Below, piece after piece: positions 38,128 to 51,035 of a DNA stretch of 64,000 bases (position 1 is its first letter; the number at the start of each line of letters is the position of its first letter). Origin of the DNA: Takifugu bimaculatus (taxonomy: Eukaryota > Chordata > Actinopteri > Tetraodontiformes > Tetraodontidae); NCBI GenBank assembly GCA_004026145.2, contig CP034986.1, forward strand, positions 14,123,804-14,187,803, in the 5' to 3' direction. The translations under genes and the position numbers were made by a program. The notes beneath the pieces were generated by a model. It was given only the letters and a program-made list of their open reading frames with translations, made no database searches and was not told the origin of the DNA.

Positions 38128-38165
38128 CTGCAGACATAAACAGGAGAGAGGAGAAGAGTCAATAT

Positions 38166-38211
38166 GACAGACAGGCGGACGGACAGACAGGCGGACAGAC
38201 AGACAGACAGA
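38166..38211 (-). repeat. (CTGT/CCGT/CCTG)n tract upstream of exon 5
   Basis: A degenerate tetranucleotide array, pyrimidine-rich in transcript sense, 39-84 bases upstream of the exon 5 acceptor. Confidence 0.9.
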
Positions 38212-40344
38212 GCGCTACGCAGCACATATATACTGAATAATTCATGGAGCAGATGACTCCAAACGTGTATATATGGGAAATAGACACAATGAGTGTATAA
38301 ATGCAGCGTGTCACATGTAGCGGCAGAGAAATCAGCGGCTGCCAGCCAATCGGCTGAAGCCTGTCATCACATCACCCGGTTACAGCTCAAAAGACGGAAA
38401 ACACGGCCAGTCTTTTCTCCAGTGTATTTACTGGTGGACTGACAAGAGTGTGACAGCTTAATGGCACCAGCATGGCTTCCAGTCCATTTCTAAAGTCTAC
38501 ATTCTGCACATGATGACAGAAAATTGAGAAGCTTGAAAAAATAAGCACTCTCTGAGGGACTGACAACATTTTATAATACTAATATTGATCTGTTTTTAAT
38601 CCATTCTCATTGTATAAAAAATACTTTATTTTCAGTAAAATGCACTGTAGAAGGAAAATGGTGGGCTTAAGTTCACATATGTTAAAGTCCACTCTTGGGC
38701 ATTGGTAGAACATATCATGATAAGTCCCTGCAAGAAAATCACAGATATCCCTAAATTTGTAAGATTTTGGCCCTGCATACATCTTCACAACAAAAACAAA
38801 ATACTTAGGAAGCACTTTGTAGCCCAAATGAAGATCATTAGAAAACCCACGTGTAAATACAGCTGTTGACTTCCAAAGGCTGAGAGAGTCTCCCGATCTC
38901 ACAATGTGACACCGACTTTGCTAATGAGGCCACTTAATGTGTGGGTACATCTGAAGGTGCAGTTCGCTGCTTCTGTTTCCCTGCTTGTTTTGTCGCTCCA
39001 CCCTGGAGCAGAAAGTTTCCTCATTCCTTCAGGTGGAGCTGAGCAGCAGAGATGTGACAGCACAGAAGCTGTCAGACTCACACAGTGGAAAGCCAAAAAC
39101 ACCCAGAAAGACCAGCACCTGCCTGGTTTGTTCAGCATTGTGGAAGAAAGACCAGCGCTCCTCGAGTGCGGGAGCTTAGCAGAGTTCAGATTTGACATTG
39201 GGCTCTCAAGGTTATGATGGTAAACTGCTCTGGAGATGACGGATAAAAAAATCACCTCCTGCTGACGAAACGATTGTCAGGAAACATGTTGTTTTTGATC
39301 CAGAGGAGCTCCAGGGCCTGGACCATGAGGGGTGCACTCCTGTGCAGGTGGACCCCCCTCCTCTCTTCCATTTCATGTTTTCCTGGGTGCCGCAAGCAAT
39401 GTCAAAGCCACCTCACTGTGCTTTTGTATGCCAGAATCAGCTCACAACACAAAAGAAAAGTTTTTTCTTCCTTTTTCCCCAAGTGTTCCTGTGTCCATTA
39501 AAGCCCTCCATAACTGCAGGTGCCACAAAATACTGTATGAATGGGTAAAAGCACAGTTAAATATAGGCTCACCTGGCTGCTAATTAGCTTTGCGGTGTAG
39601 CTGTGATTTTGGGGTCCCAGTGTGATTTCCCCACTGCCTGAGCAAACAGGCCTGTGTGATTTCCAGATGTGTTTCACAACACATCCCATGCAGAGAGTAT
39701 GAAAATTAGGGTGGGGAATCTTTTTCAGAGACATCTTGAAGGTTCTGCCTGAAAAGGCTGGCTGGTCTCATCCTGCAAAATGAAAACCTGCTTAACAGCT
39801 GCTTGCACTCCAGTTAAATACGAGACGGAGTTAACTGGCAGCTGCACAGCTACAGTATTTCAGAACAATCTTCTTGCTCTAATCCAGAAAACACCTAAAA
39901 GCCGATTAAATTGCATCAATTTGTGGGCAAACAAAGCTGGATGATTGTGAATTCTGAGGAGATTAAAACACTTCATTTGGTGCAGAGGTTAGTCAGGTTT
40001 AATCAATTGAATTTCCCCTCCAAGTCATGTCGGCTGGAGGACACTACACTGATCTGGAAGCCGCTCGGAGAAAAGGTGACAAAGAAACAGAGTAACTGGC
40101 TTTTACTCCCATTACAATGCACTTGTAATGGGAAGCATTTGTGGAGTTGCAGGAGCAAAAGAAATGAATCAGACATTCTGATCTTAACAAAGCTTCATAG
40201 CATTTAGTATGATGTCATTTAGCCTTTTTGAAATGTGCAGAAAACAATAAAAAGAAGGCAGTAGAAAAACAACATCATTAGTCAAAGTGGCATAAAAACA
40301 AAATGCAAAAATGTCAGAGCAATTTAAAATCATAGTGGGGAAGC

Positions 40345-40630
40345 AAGTTTAAAGAGATGCTTCTGAGGGGAAGGGAATGGACATCGCTGAGATCAGGTGA
40401 GTTCCAGTCTAGGAGCGCGGCGGCTAAAAGCTCCGTGCCCCATGGGGAGGCGTTAGGAGGGGACGCTCAGATGGGTATTGGAGGAAGATCATCGGTGGGG
40501 GGGGGGGGTCAGACAGGTAAGGAGGGGCGAGGCTGCGGAGGGCCGTAAAAGTTAACAGGAGGATTTTGAATACAATTCACTACTTGATTTGGAGCCACTG
40601 GAGCTGCTGGGGGACAGGAGTGATGCCTTT
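40345..40630 (+). mobile_element. probable dispersed teleost repeat
   Basis: Contains gagttccagtctaggagcg, aaaagctc-gtgccccat, gttaacaggaggattttga and ggagccactggagctgctg, in an order I recall from a repeat scattered through fish genomes. It is interrupted by a G run at 40497-40508. The family name is not known to me. Confidence 0.4.
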
Positions 40631-40779
40631 TAATTAAGTTTATGAAGAATTCCAATGATCCAATTGGGTGTTATTGGGATTTCAAAAGTTAAACATGCAC
40701 CAACATAATTGTGATAACCCCACAAACTCAGAACAGACAAAGGTCTACGCACCCTGCGTAATCTCTGGGGGGCTCGGAC

Positions 40780-40805
40780 CCCAGGTTGGGAACCACTGCT
40801 CCAAC
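40780..40805 (+). mobile_element. short dispersed-repeat fragment
   Basis: The string ccaggttgggaaccactgct is a familiar word of vertebrate interspersed repeats. Only this short piece is recognisable. Confidence 0.3.
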
Positions 40806-43800
40806 ACACCAGAGAACAGCCGAGTTACAGAAAGAACTTACTGTCTGCCAAAGTTGAAGATTTCTTAATGTTTTAGGGATGGCCTTGAGGCCTCTGAGGC
40901 AATGTCTGCAGCCGACGCAGACATTTCTGAAGATGTTAGCTTGCATGGATGTGACTCTGCGCTGACACGGGGGACTTGTTTTCTGCACTAATGGGCTCCA
41001 GTGAAGTGCAGATCAGCCATGTTCAGAAGTTGTGAAATGCTCCTGCTAAATGTCAACACGGTGTTACACCTACTAGAAATGCAGCGAGTGAATGTTTGGA
41101 GACAAGACCTTTGGTGGAGTGCTTATTAGGGATTTGTTTTGCCTTCGCGATTAGCACGCAGGCGGGAATCAAACTGGGCCCTGATTTATAATTGGGAAGC
41201 GTAATGTCACGGAGGAGACAGCGCTCGTATTCTTCTCTGGGAGAGCCCGCATCTATGATGGACAGCACTGGAAAATTATTTCAGAAAATCAAGAAGGACA
41301 CAGTCGTTAGTTTCTGTTGGCAGCTGAAAAGGGGGAAATTGCAGGTTTGGCGGGTGCCTGAGTGAACCAACTATTAGCTAGATGAGTTGGGATGGATAGT
41401 GGGGAAATCAAGAAGCAATTTCCATTCTGCAAGGCAATCATTTGCCATGGAAACAAACTGATTATTATGGCTGGCCAGCCTTCAAAATAAAGAGCAGAGA
41501 GACCTTTTAAGGTTAATCCAGGGAAAGTGTCATTGGATGTCAAAGTGAAAAGTTGGCATATATCAGACAGAGTTATGAGTTCTAATCTCAGCCACTCCAA
41601 AAAGATCTTCGTTCGATTGGCAGTCTGACATTTGGGGGAAAATATCTGTGTTTTTATTTGAATCAAATGTGGGCAGTGAAAAATACCTTTTTGTTGGGAG
41701 GAGAAAAAATTGGATTTTTTTTTGTTCTTTCTTCTTGGCGTAGATCAATTATTGCATTAAAGGTTTTGTGCAAAACAAGCTTTGAAAATAACAATACTTC
41801 AAGTGTTACTAAAACATTTAGATGCTGCTGTTTCGCTCTACGTGGGCGAGTGACTTCCCATTAAGCTGCCCATTTGCCGGCTAACTGTTGCTGTGCCTGT
41901 AGCTTTTTTTATCCATTCACCAAGGACATTAAACTGGACCTTTCAGAGAATACAAGCCCACTCCTCTGGACTCCAGAAGCTGTTCATCTCACTGTTGGCG
42001 ATTTTCTGTAATATTCTGAAATGTCTCTTCTTTATGCGCCTCGAATGTTACTGTTTATCCTCCTGATGGAACTGCTCAGTACAGCACCGGCCGAAGGTGG
42101 TGGGGAGAAGTAAAGACTCCGACATATTGTCACTTTCAGCAGTTACAGCTGTCATCTTTATTCCTCATGGAAGTTGACAACTGTCACCATGGCGCCATAT
42201 AAATTACACAAAAACGCGGCACCCAGAGCGGCTCTTGGTAAAGACCGCCACGCTATTAATGGCCACATTAGGCTGGATTGAAGGAAATCCGTGAGCTGTC
42301 ATGAGGCCGGGATTGAAAACAAGCCGAAGGAGAAGATTATTTAGGAAAGAGAGCCTTAAATGAATGTAGAACATGAAAATAATAAAATGTTTGTTTCATC
42401 TTCATGACTGAGATAAACCGAATCTTTTTAAACCTTCAACCTACTCGGGAGAGTCTGGCGACGTCCGTGTTTGCCAGTGTGACACGTGCAGGCTTCATCT
42501 AATGCACACGCCGCACGAGGGAAGACAACTGGAGGTGTCGGCCTCAGAAATGTCTCATTTCATGGGATTTTCTTCAGCATCCAGGGGTGAAAAATGATAC
42601 GTCGTGGGAGGAGGGACAAACGCAGGCGTGATAAACTCAACTGTTGTCACCTAAATGGAAAGTGGGCGACTATGTAATCGTGCCCAGTATGATTATATAA
42701 ATTAGATTTGTAAATCACCTGTTGACAACATACAAACAGCCGCTGAGAAATACAAATGCACATTTCCATCCATTGTGTCTCAACATATAGCTGACTCCCC
42801 TCCTACTCGACTACTTCAGAGATCACTCAGTGAAACGCTCTGTACCCTCCAATAAACCAGGCTGCTTTGCCCGCAGGTTGATTAACCATTCAGCGGGAGG
42901 CCCCCGCTTTTCCCCTACACCATCATTCTCATCTGCAGGCCGCTTTGATGATACACTGGAGCGGGAGCTGAAGCCCGGCTTCGTTCGCTCCATCCTTGTG
43001 TGCAATACACCACTCTTTTATCAAGTGACCTATAAATATTTATGACTTCACACAGGGGGAGAGTGTACAGTGAGCTATTCCATCCAGGCTTTTCTAACAA
43101 AATGCAGTTCAGCGTGAGTGGTTAGGGAATGTTAACACGGCACCGCGGCGGTCAAAAATGGCATGTTCTGACAAGCTACACTGAAAGAGCAGCCCACACT
43201 CCCTGTATCACTCTTCCAGCCCAACTAGGACTTTGCTGAGGGCAACTCTGCAACATCAACTGCAAGGTGCCATCATTGCTGTTTTATTTTTAACGCCACA
43301 GAGCCCTGGAAACAGCAACGGCTGATTGTGTCTTTTTTAACTGACATCCAGGAAGAGTTCAAACGCAGTTGTTTGAATCACATCACTTTAAAACTTTTTT
43401 TTTAGAAATCTGACAAGTCCAAACAGAGCTGTGTTCATCTTTCTGTTGAAAGATCAATGAAAAAACTTCACTCTTGTTCAGTGGAATGCATCCACACGTT
43501 AGCAAGTTTTCATATAAAATATAAAAACCTATAACTGTTGCCAGTAGTGGGGTAGGAGCATTTTCAACAGGTCAAAATAAATCTTTCTGAATAATTATTT
43601 CAGTTTTTAGCTTTTGGGGGCCTTGAGCTGAGAGGGAAAACTTTTTTGGTGCACTGTGAGTGTGCAGTCCTTGGTGCTGATGTAGCTGCAAACAGTGAGA
43701 TAAAGCAACACTGCCAAAGCTTTTCAGGGTGAACGGGCACAACTGGTGTTTTTGCTGTCAGTGCTTCTATTAGGACAAGAATCGATGTCTCATTCCAACA

Positions 43801-45789
43801 TAGAACAGTGCTTTACGTTAGAACAGGACCTCAGGAGATGAGGTGAAGCTCTGCAGCTGCGTCTGTTTATCATCCTTTCTTCTTTCCCCCTCCTCCAGGG
43901 GGCTTCCGACACAGAAAGACTGTGACTGTGGCTGTTTTTATCAGCTTGTTTATCTTTGCTCAATGCAACATCCCCAGGCCCCGCAACACGGAGCAGTTCA
44001 CTGTCCGCCGCTGATTGATAAAACATGTAGCGCAGTCTGTTGCACACATCGACATTTCTCAGGCTGCTGGCGATCTACTCTGTCATTGCCTGCTTGTGCT
44101 CAGGGTCTGTGTGTTCGACCCGACCAAGTTGTCAATATTGTATATTCTTCTGCAACCCTAGTGGCTTCTTTTTCCTTTGTAAATCCTCTGTTAAGACAGC
44201 TCTCCGCTGCTTCAACAATGCCTCGGCGATCAGGCTCCATAGAAGGCAGATAATCCGAGGGAATTCTTCAGGCAAGAAGAGATTTACACCTCAAGCTTCA
44301 TCGCAGGAAATAAAAATGTTCTGCATGCGCTTGCTTGTGTGAATGGGTGAGCCCATAGGCTCAAACACCAGTGCCGAATGGCTTTTCTGATCACCACAGA
44401 CAATGAAAACAAGTTATCAAGGATTCTACAAAATCCGGAGTGTAAAAGGGCTGCTGGTGTAAAGCAAGCACATACCTGAATGGAGGGTTTATCTGATCAC
44501 ATGACAAGACTGTCCATCATGTTCTGCCAATGAAGAGGAGCAAGTCAAAGAAAAGAGTGGAGAGCTGAGCAAATATCTCCAATTATCTCCAGCTTGGTTG
44601 TTTTAAGGTACCAATTCCTTACATTGCTCTCAGAGTAGTCGGCAGCTCAGCTAATAAGAATTAGTGGTGGAGTTGTTATTTAGCCATTTGAGTTTGACCA
44701 TTTGGGCAGCAAAGAAACATCCAGATCGGCAGTGATTTCATGACAACTACACTATGCATGCATTTTCGTCCCCACAAGCAAACACAGGAATTCCAGCTCT
44801 CTAGTTTATGTATATCATGTAATTTGTACTCACTATAGAACATGTAAAAGTGATAAGAATAGTGACAAATGGGCCAATGCAAATGTCCGAGTAATGATAC
44901 GCACATGTGCTACAAAGGGAGGCATTACCAAGAGACACATGAATATCTGGTGGCCTGCTGAGGACACTATCTGCTGGGCTTTGACACCTGTCACTGTGAA
45001 TGTTTAGTATTTGAATAATGTTGCTGTAATTGCTGTAAGACTCGTCTGATTTTCCCAGCGTGCTATCTTCTGTCCCACTGGGGCTGGAAACGTAGGAGAA
45101 ATGGCCGCACGGGAGAGTTGTCCTTCAAGGAGTTCTCCAGATGACCAAGTACCTATATGCATGTTCCTACCACAGCAAAGGTGGATTTCACCTGAGGTTT
45201 GTTTGGTTCTTCCTTTAAGCTATCAGCGTCTTTCTAATCAGCATTACTGTGTTTGTGCTAAATCATTAAACATGTGCCACTAATTAATGGAAAAAGACGA
45301 GAGGAATACAAAGAAGGGTTTGCTTCAGAGTTCATTCTGAGTGCTCAGACAAAACACGTGCGCTGCTAGAACAGATGTCCCCGCAACTGTTGACTAGACA
45401 AACTCATTAGTTCTGAATTTTGTGTTCCCTCGGTCAACTATTTATATATTTCATGAGGACCAAATGGTGTTTCCACAAAACAGATTAGAGCAACTTCAGC
45501 CTGGACCACGTTGGCACGTGTGATTCTGAACAGAGTGACGGACTGAGCCTCCCTCAGGCGATATAAAGTTGACTTAACAGTGTCTCCCTTGGGGTGTGGC
45601 TCTCTTCCAGGGTCTGGTCTTCCTTGGATGCCCAGTAAAACGCTCTGCCCTCGTCTCAGCAGCCCAGGGGGGAAAAAAATGCAATAATCGGTCACGGCTT
45701 ATTGAGCAGGCTTATAGGATCTCCCTGTGAAGTAAAGCAAGTGGTATGCCAAACTAAACACAATTCATTTTTTCTTTTTTTTGTGTGTG

Positions 45790-45801
45790 TGGGGGGGGGG
45801 G
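45790..45801. repeat. G homopolymer run after TG repeat
   Basis: A short TG repeat followed by about 12 G. Confidence 0.85.
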
Positions 45802-47054
45802 TTGGTCTGCTGTTACATTAGAATTGAAGCTGTTCAGCCGTTACCTGACGCCTGTGGCTCGGGAGAAATCATGTTTCAATCACTTCAGCGGTCTCAGGTG
45901 ATGTGCGGTAAATGAGAAAATTAAAATGACATTTTTCAATCAGGGGCCACAGATCCTCAAACCAATGGTAATTGGAGTTTTCAATCAGAGTAAAGAAGCT
46001 AAAAAGACAAAAGTGATGGTAGCAGAGAGCTACAAATGTGCCAATTATGAACTTATCTGAGGCTGTGCAGCATAATCTGTCAAAGCTGACAACTGTGTTT
46101 TGATACAGCCGAAGATGCTGGGGGAATCTGCAGAGCAGGTGCTGCTAAACGCACGTGTTGCTTTCACAGACCTGAGGCCAAAAGAGCCCCAGAAGGGTAA
46201 ACAGCCCTGAAATGGTTTTAAATTGCGTTATAGTGGCGCTGCAACATTGTCAGCGGGGCTGACAGTCAACACACTGATGCCTCGTTAGGGTATCGCATTA
46301 ATATTCACCTTGATAAACAGCATTCAACTGCTGGAAAGACCAGACTTTGTCCAGATTTTTACAAGAAGCATTGTCTGTTGTTCTCTCGTCATCGTGGTAA
46401 ACAGCCATGAACCTAATGTATGAGTAAAGAGGAGAGTCTCCGCAGCAGTGTAGAGAGGCTGCCTAATGCGTTCTAATCTCCTATCGGTGTTGGAGATGCG
46501 TCTACAGAGTTTCCTTTCAAGCTCGACACAAAAGTCCAACGTGCCGGGTGTGGTGGACTGAACTGAGTGAGATCTGTGCTGATAGCCAACTGAAAACCTG
46601 CTTGTTTGTGCCTCTCTGAGGATTAAGTTTCATATCAAACTATGTCACTGCTTTTCACGACACTAGTTTTCACGCATTCCAGGGCAATTTTCATAAAACA
46701 TTTTAGGTACTTAAGGGACATGCCTTGAAATGTATGTCTCTTATTTGACCTTAAGCAGATCTAAATCATTTGGGTGGAAGACTGTTCCCCTGGGCCAAAG
46801 ATAATACTGGAGATAATGCACCTGGCAACTTCATTCTTCGGAATGCCAAGCACCCCTTTATCTGCTGGGGCTCCACCGGGACAGCTGATATCACATCAGA
46901 GACTCACTCGCCCAAGCATCCTGTGACAAGAGTGCTTATGGAGACGGCTCAGAAAGGACAGGTGAGACTTTCTGTCCTCGTTTTGAAACAGAAGATCACA
47001 AACACAAGAGTGACAGCAAAACCCTGAGCTGAATATCAAACCGCTGTAACTCAC

Positions 47055-47192
47055 CGTTAACTACCACGGCGATGTCCACGAAATCAATCTCGCCGCGTGC
47101 CTCCACGCTGGCCTCGCAGCGGTAAACGCCCTCGTCGGCCTTGGTCACCTGCTGGATCTGTAGGTTGTTGTTTGCCAGCACCAGGAACCTGC
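47055..47192 (-). CDS. ncam2: ncam2 exon 4: second half of Ig2
   Basis: 138 bases, phase 1 to phase 1, residues 143-188, matching the NCAM exon length. It encodes RFLVLANNNLQI, then the cysteine motif DEGVYRCEASVEARGEIDF, and ends VVVN. ANNNLQI and VEARGEIDF are highly characteristic of NCAM2. The acceptor is GCTGAAG|GCAGG; a degenerate CCTG/TCTG repeat lies 44-72 bases upstream. The donor is AACG|GTGAGT. Upstream in-frame ATGs belong to the intron and do not indicate a real start. Confidence 0.96.
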
Positions 47193-48408
47193 CTTCAGCA
47201 GCAGGGCACAGAAGACAGGAGGGTAGGATGAGCAAACAGACAGGCAGGTAGGCAGACAGGCAGGAAAAGAAGGCGAGGAAGCGGAATAAGAACAACAGCG
47301 GATGAGAGAGAGAGAGGTGAGATAAGGATGTCGGGAAAACAGCAGGAGAAAATTAGCATCTCCGCTCTTCAGCAGCAAAACTGTCAATCTCCACATTCAG
47401 CCGATAAAGCCCGGTTAGATAAACAGACGCAGAATTAGTTCTGAATCAGCTTTCAGATTGGCCTGGGAGGAACGAGGCCCTTCTTTTATGGCTTCCAGGC
47501 AATGATATTATACAAGCAGGTATTATAATTAGAAGTGATAAAAAAAGGTTTTCATTCCGAGCGGTGCAGAAGATTTCTATTTCAGTTAAAGGAGATTCAA
47601 GCGGTTTCTCTGGAAGGAGGATAGGAAAAGTGGTGTCAGACAGGGAGGAGGTGGGCAAATAATGGATCTGGGAGTCTCCTGCTTACTTCAGGGGCACTTA
47701 GGTTCACAAAAAAAAAATCATTTAAGTGGAAGTGAATCCTTCCTGTGAGGGCTCCCCTACATCTGTCCATCATTTCCTCACCTACTAAAGATCTCATCCT
47801 CCAGATAATTAACATGATTAAAGTGAGCAAGAAGGTGGGATTACAGAGAAGAGTTTCAGAAAGGACATATATCATCTTTCTATCAATCAAGACAGAATAT
47901 TAGCGACAATATAAGTGTGCTTCATTAACATAAACGATTTCATCTCCCACCACCACCAGCCAAATTTATAATCCATTTTCTGTGTCGAGCGTTAGCATGG
48001 TTACTCTCCAAGTTCTGCGCCTCCCCCAAGGCTGATGGGGTTTCTATTCATAAAATCTGTTGTACTGTCCTTATTGTGAAGCGACACTAATTTTCAACAA
48101 GAATAGTATTTTGGCATCTTCTGAAGGAGAGAGGGATTTGGACTTGTTCAGACTGGAATAAAGCTTTTTGTTCATCACTCAAAATTCAAGGGAATTTGAC
48201 AAGTTTATAAGGAAAATTAAGTTTTGCTTGGTGCCCACTTTATTGCAGCCTTTATTCCATTATCATGGCTCTACTGACTAGAAAACAACACATTTTATGC
48301 TGAAGGCAATTCAACATTTCTTGAATATTTCTTGCGGAACTTGATTAAACTGCATTTCCGTGCAGTCGGAGTTTATAAACTGTCATACAATTGGTTCTGA
48401 GAACTTAC
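47193..48408 (-). other. intron 3, 1216 bases
   Basis: Phase 1 intron inside Ig2. A degenerate CCTG/TCTG tract (47236-47264) lies just upstream of exon 4. Nothing else seen. Confidence 0.85.
47236..47264 (-). repeat. (CCTG/TCTG)n tract upstream of exon 4
   Basis: A degenerate tetranucleotide tract 44-72 bases upstream of the exon 4 acceptor, pyrimidine-rich in transcript sense. Confidence 0.8.
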
Positions 48409-48552
48409 TGTGACGCTCTTCCATGATCTCCCTGTCCTGGTAGTACCACACCACCAAGGGCACCGGCGAACTAATGACATCACACACCACCTCTGCCGTC
48501 TCACCGTGGCGGAACTCCTGCGGTGACTGAACATCCCGAAATGTCAGGCGCT
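48409..48552 (-). CDS. ncam2: ncam2 exon 3: first half of Ig2
   Basis: 144 bases, phase 1 to phase 1, residues 95-142; the matching NCAM exon is also 144 bases. Translation starts QRLTFRDVQSPQEF, has the first Ig2 cysteine in AEVVCDV, the core tryptophan in VVWYY, and ends EERH. The frame is interrupted on both sides by the introns, so this exon is easily missed by ORF length; it was found from the expected phase and the SPQEF and AEVVC motifs. Acceptor is CTTTCAG|AGCGCC and donor CACA|GTAAGT. The NCAM1 heparin-binding basic cluster of Ig2 is not seen. Confidence 0.94.
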
Positions 48553-49950
48553 CTGAAAGATCAAACGAGATGGAGATGGAACATTGTTTGTGTCGTTGCT
48601 GCTGGAAGCCATCAGCAGGTTTTCAGTATCAAAGAGAAAAACACAGATAGCTGCCATTTTGTTGTAGAACCTGTCACAGCTGCACCGTCAGTCTCAGCCG
48701 TCATCATTAGCAGGTTACTTAGGCTACGTTTCCCTCTAAAGTCAGTCTTCCTGTCCCACCAGTGCACCCTCAGGCTGACATGTTCTTGATGTCACACATC
48801 TTGTGTCTCCTGTTGTCATCCGTTTTCTTCCCTTTGTTCTTATTTTTGTACACAGGAAGCGTTGCGGAACCATGGCCTTTCAGAGTAGCACTCCACTCCA
48901 CGCTTGACGCTGGTGAACTGAGGGTATTTGGAGTAATCATTGGCTGAACACCACTGTCAGAAAGTGTTTCAAAGCTCAACAAGTCAATTCCCCTCAATTC
49001 TTCCTGCTATTGTTTAGCTAGTTTTATGGTTATTGTTACAAAAGTGAGAGGAAATGGGAGATCTGGGCACACTAAAACCCATTTTGATTGTATGGTTTAA
49101 AAGTCTTTTGTCCATACAGTGACAGCGCTAATGCAGTTAGCTCGCTTTGTTTCACTGCTGGGCCCTTGCCTCGGTCTGTGCGTCTTTATCCTGCCCTACT
49201 GTGAATGCACGAGATTAAGTGGACTTCCAAGAATCACTGAATGAATAGATTTCAAATGATTTATGCAGCCTTTAAGAAAAGGTTTTGTAAAGCATGTCAG
49301 AGAAGGTGGACAGCAGGAGCCACCATCGGTGAAAAGTTTAAGAGACAAAGCAAGTAAAAAAGTAACATGTCTCTGTTCAATATCCCGCGCCGTTGCTGTT
49401 ATTTGTGGTGTGCCAGCTTTAATGTTGCCAGAACACCAGTTACACTGGAAGAGTACTACTGGGAATAATTTGCTAATCCCATAGCAGCTCTGCGTGTACA
49501 GCTAATAAAAGATCAAGGAGGCAAACAAGATTCTTAATTCCAATGACCTGCTCTAGATTTCAAAGTGATCCTGTACCCTGTGGAGCATTAGTGTAACTCT
49601 ATGGGCCTTCATGGAGATGTCAACACGTCAACACTTGCTCTCCCAGCTGGTCATAAATTTCATGTACAACATGTTGCATCGCTCAAGGAGTCCTCGCCCG
49701 CGCCGGCTGTGCACTGACAGAATGGCTGGCCCGAGCTTTAGGCAGGTTTTCATCCGCATGCTGCTCATGCAATGCACACCGAGGGCCTCAGTGAGTGATG
49801 CCCGGTTGCCATGGAAACAATGGTTTTAGGGGAGCTGGTTATGTGGTGAATGAGGCAAGGGCTGAGCGGTGGCAGGTGTGATTGAGGCTGTGATGTCTCT
49901 CCTAATGGCTCACTGGGTGAGGATTGAAAAGGCAACCACACAGCAGGTTC

Positions 49951-50016
<66 letters not shown>

Positions 50017-50828
50017 TGTGTGTGTGTGTGTCAGTCCCGACATCAAATCCTTGTGCACTGACAGTTTCTCCAATTAAACCTCAGGAAGACTCTTGAGCAT
50101 ATGCTCTGAAGGTTCTGCCTCTTTCACATAACAGAGTTTAATTAACGGCAATGCGACCTTCCTCGGTACCTTTTTGCAGTTAACGTGATGCTTTTAGGAT
50201 CTAAAAAATTGGCCAGAAATAGGTAAAAAATATGTCATAAATAAAGCTACACCTGCACGATGACACCTCACCGGTTGCTTGCATGAATTCATATTCTTGC
50301 TTATTTTTTAACAGTTTCTGCAGACTAATAACTGTGTTGCCTTTATGCACTGTTTAAATGTGACAACAACAGGACAAATGGGCTGATAGTGATCAGTGAG
50401 CGAGGTGCCTCGGTCTCAGCTCCATATCCTTCATTAATCCTGACAGATAACACTCCTGTCACTGCTAGCTCTCATTACACTATCGTCACAAGAGGGGCTT
50501 TAACACACACAGGAAAAAAAAGCCATACCGGATTTCATTTTTCAAGTCGTCTGCTCTTAATCCACTCTTCTCTAAATCTCCATTTTTAGAGAGCATCCCA
50601 TCTTTTTAGGAAACGGGGTTGCGAAATCTACGGACCGTTTTGACAGCATGTAGCCGCGGTGAGGTTGGGAATACTAACAGGCTCATTATCCAAGTGATCA
50701 AACACTAATGTGAGAGGTTTATTCTCCCCACGCTGTCTTGTATCAACATCCCCCTGTGGCTGAAACGCAGCATCCGCAGGTTAACGCGGGAAAAGGGTGT
50801 CTAAGTGCGTGGTGTTTGTCAAGCTTAC
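48553..50828 (-). other. intron 2, 2276 bases
   Basis: Phase 1 intron between Ig1 and Ig2. Holds a long TG repeat (49953-50031). No coding signal. Confidence 0.85.
49953..50031. repeat. (TG)n microsatellite
   Basis: About 39 TG units with one interruption, in intron 2. Confidence 0.97.
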
Positions 50829-51035
50829 GGTAAATCTCCAGCACAACGGAGGCCTCCTCCGTGTGACCGTTGGCGTCCGTGGCCTGGCAGCGATAGATAC
50901 CGGCGTCCTCGATGATGGCATTATAAATGATGAGCCTGGATCTTGAGGACTCTGTGTGCAGCGCCATTCGCTTGGAGGACGCGATGCGCTCACCCTGGGG
51001 GTTGAACCACTCTAGCCTCTTGGGCTCACCGATAG
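50829..51035 (-). CDS. ncam2: ncam2 exon 2: remainder of Ig1
   Basis: 207 bases, phase 1 to phase 1, residues 26-94. It completes Ig1 with AIGEP, the core tryptophan in LEWFNPQGE, and the classic DAGIYRCQATDANG motif holding the second cysteine. It ends LEIY in the linker to Ig2. Acceptor is TTCCAG|CTATC and donor is TACC|GTAAGC. In the NCAM family Ig1 takes part in cis and trans homophilic contacts through Ig1-Ig2 interfaces; that role is known for the family and inferred here. Similarity to mammalian NCAM2 is strong throughout. Confidence 0.96.

Larger units (their letters stand above)
38128..47054 (-). other. intron 4, 8927 bases
   Basis: Phase 1 intron between Ig2 and Ig3. It holds a CTGT-type repeat just upstream of exon 5 (38166-38211), a probable interspersed repeat (about 40345-40630), a short repeat fragment near 40780-40805, and G runs at 40497-40508 and 45790-45801. 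No further exons recognised. Confidence 0.82.

Noticed and set aside
43843..44253. Plus-strand 136-codon ORF rich in Cys
   Set aside because: No regular cysteine spacing or family match; overlapping frames are also open here, which points to chance.
49765..50073. Minus-strand ORF with a Thr-His run
   Set aside because: The run is translation of the TG/CA microsatellite.
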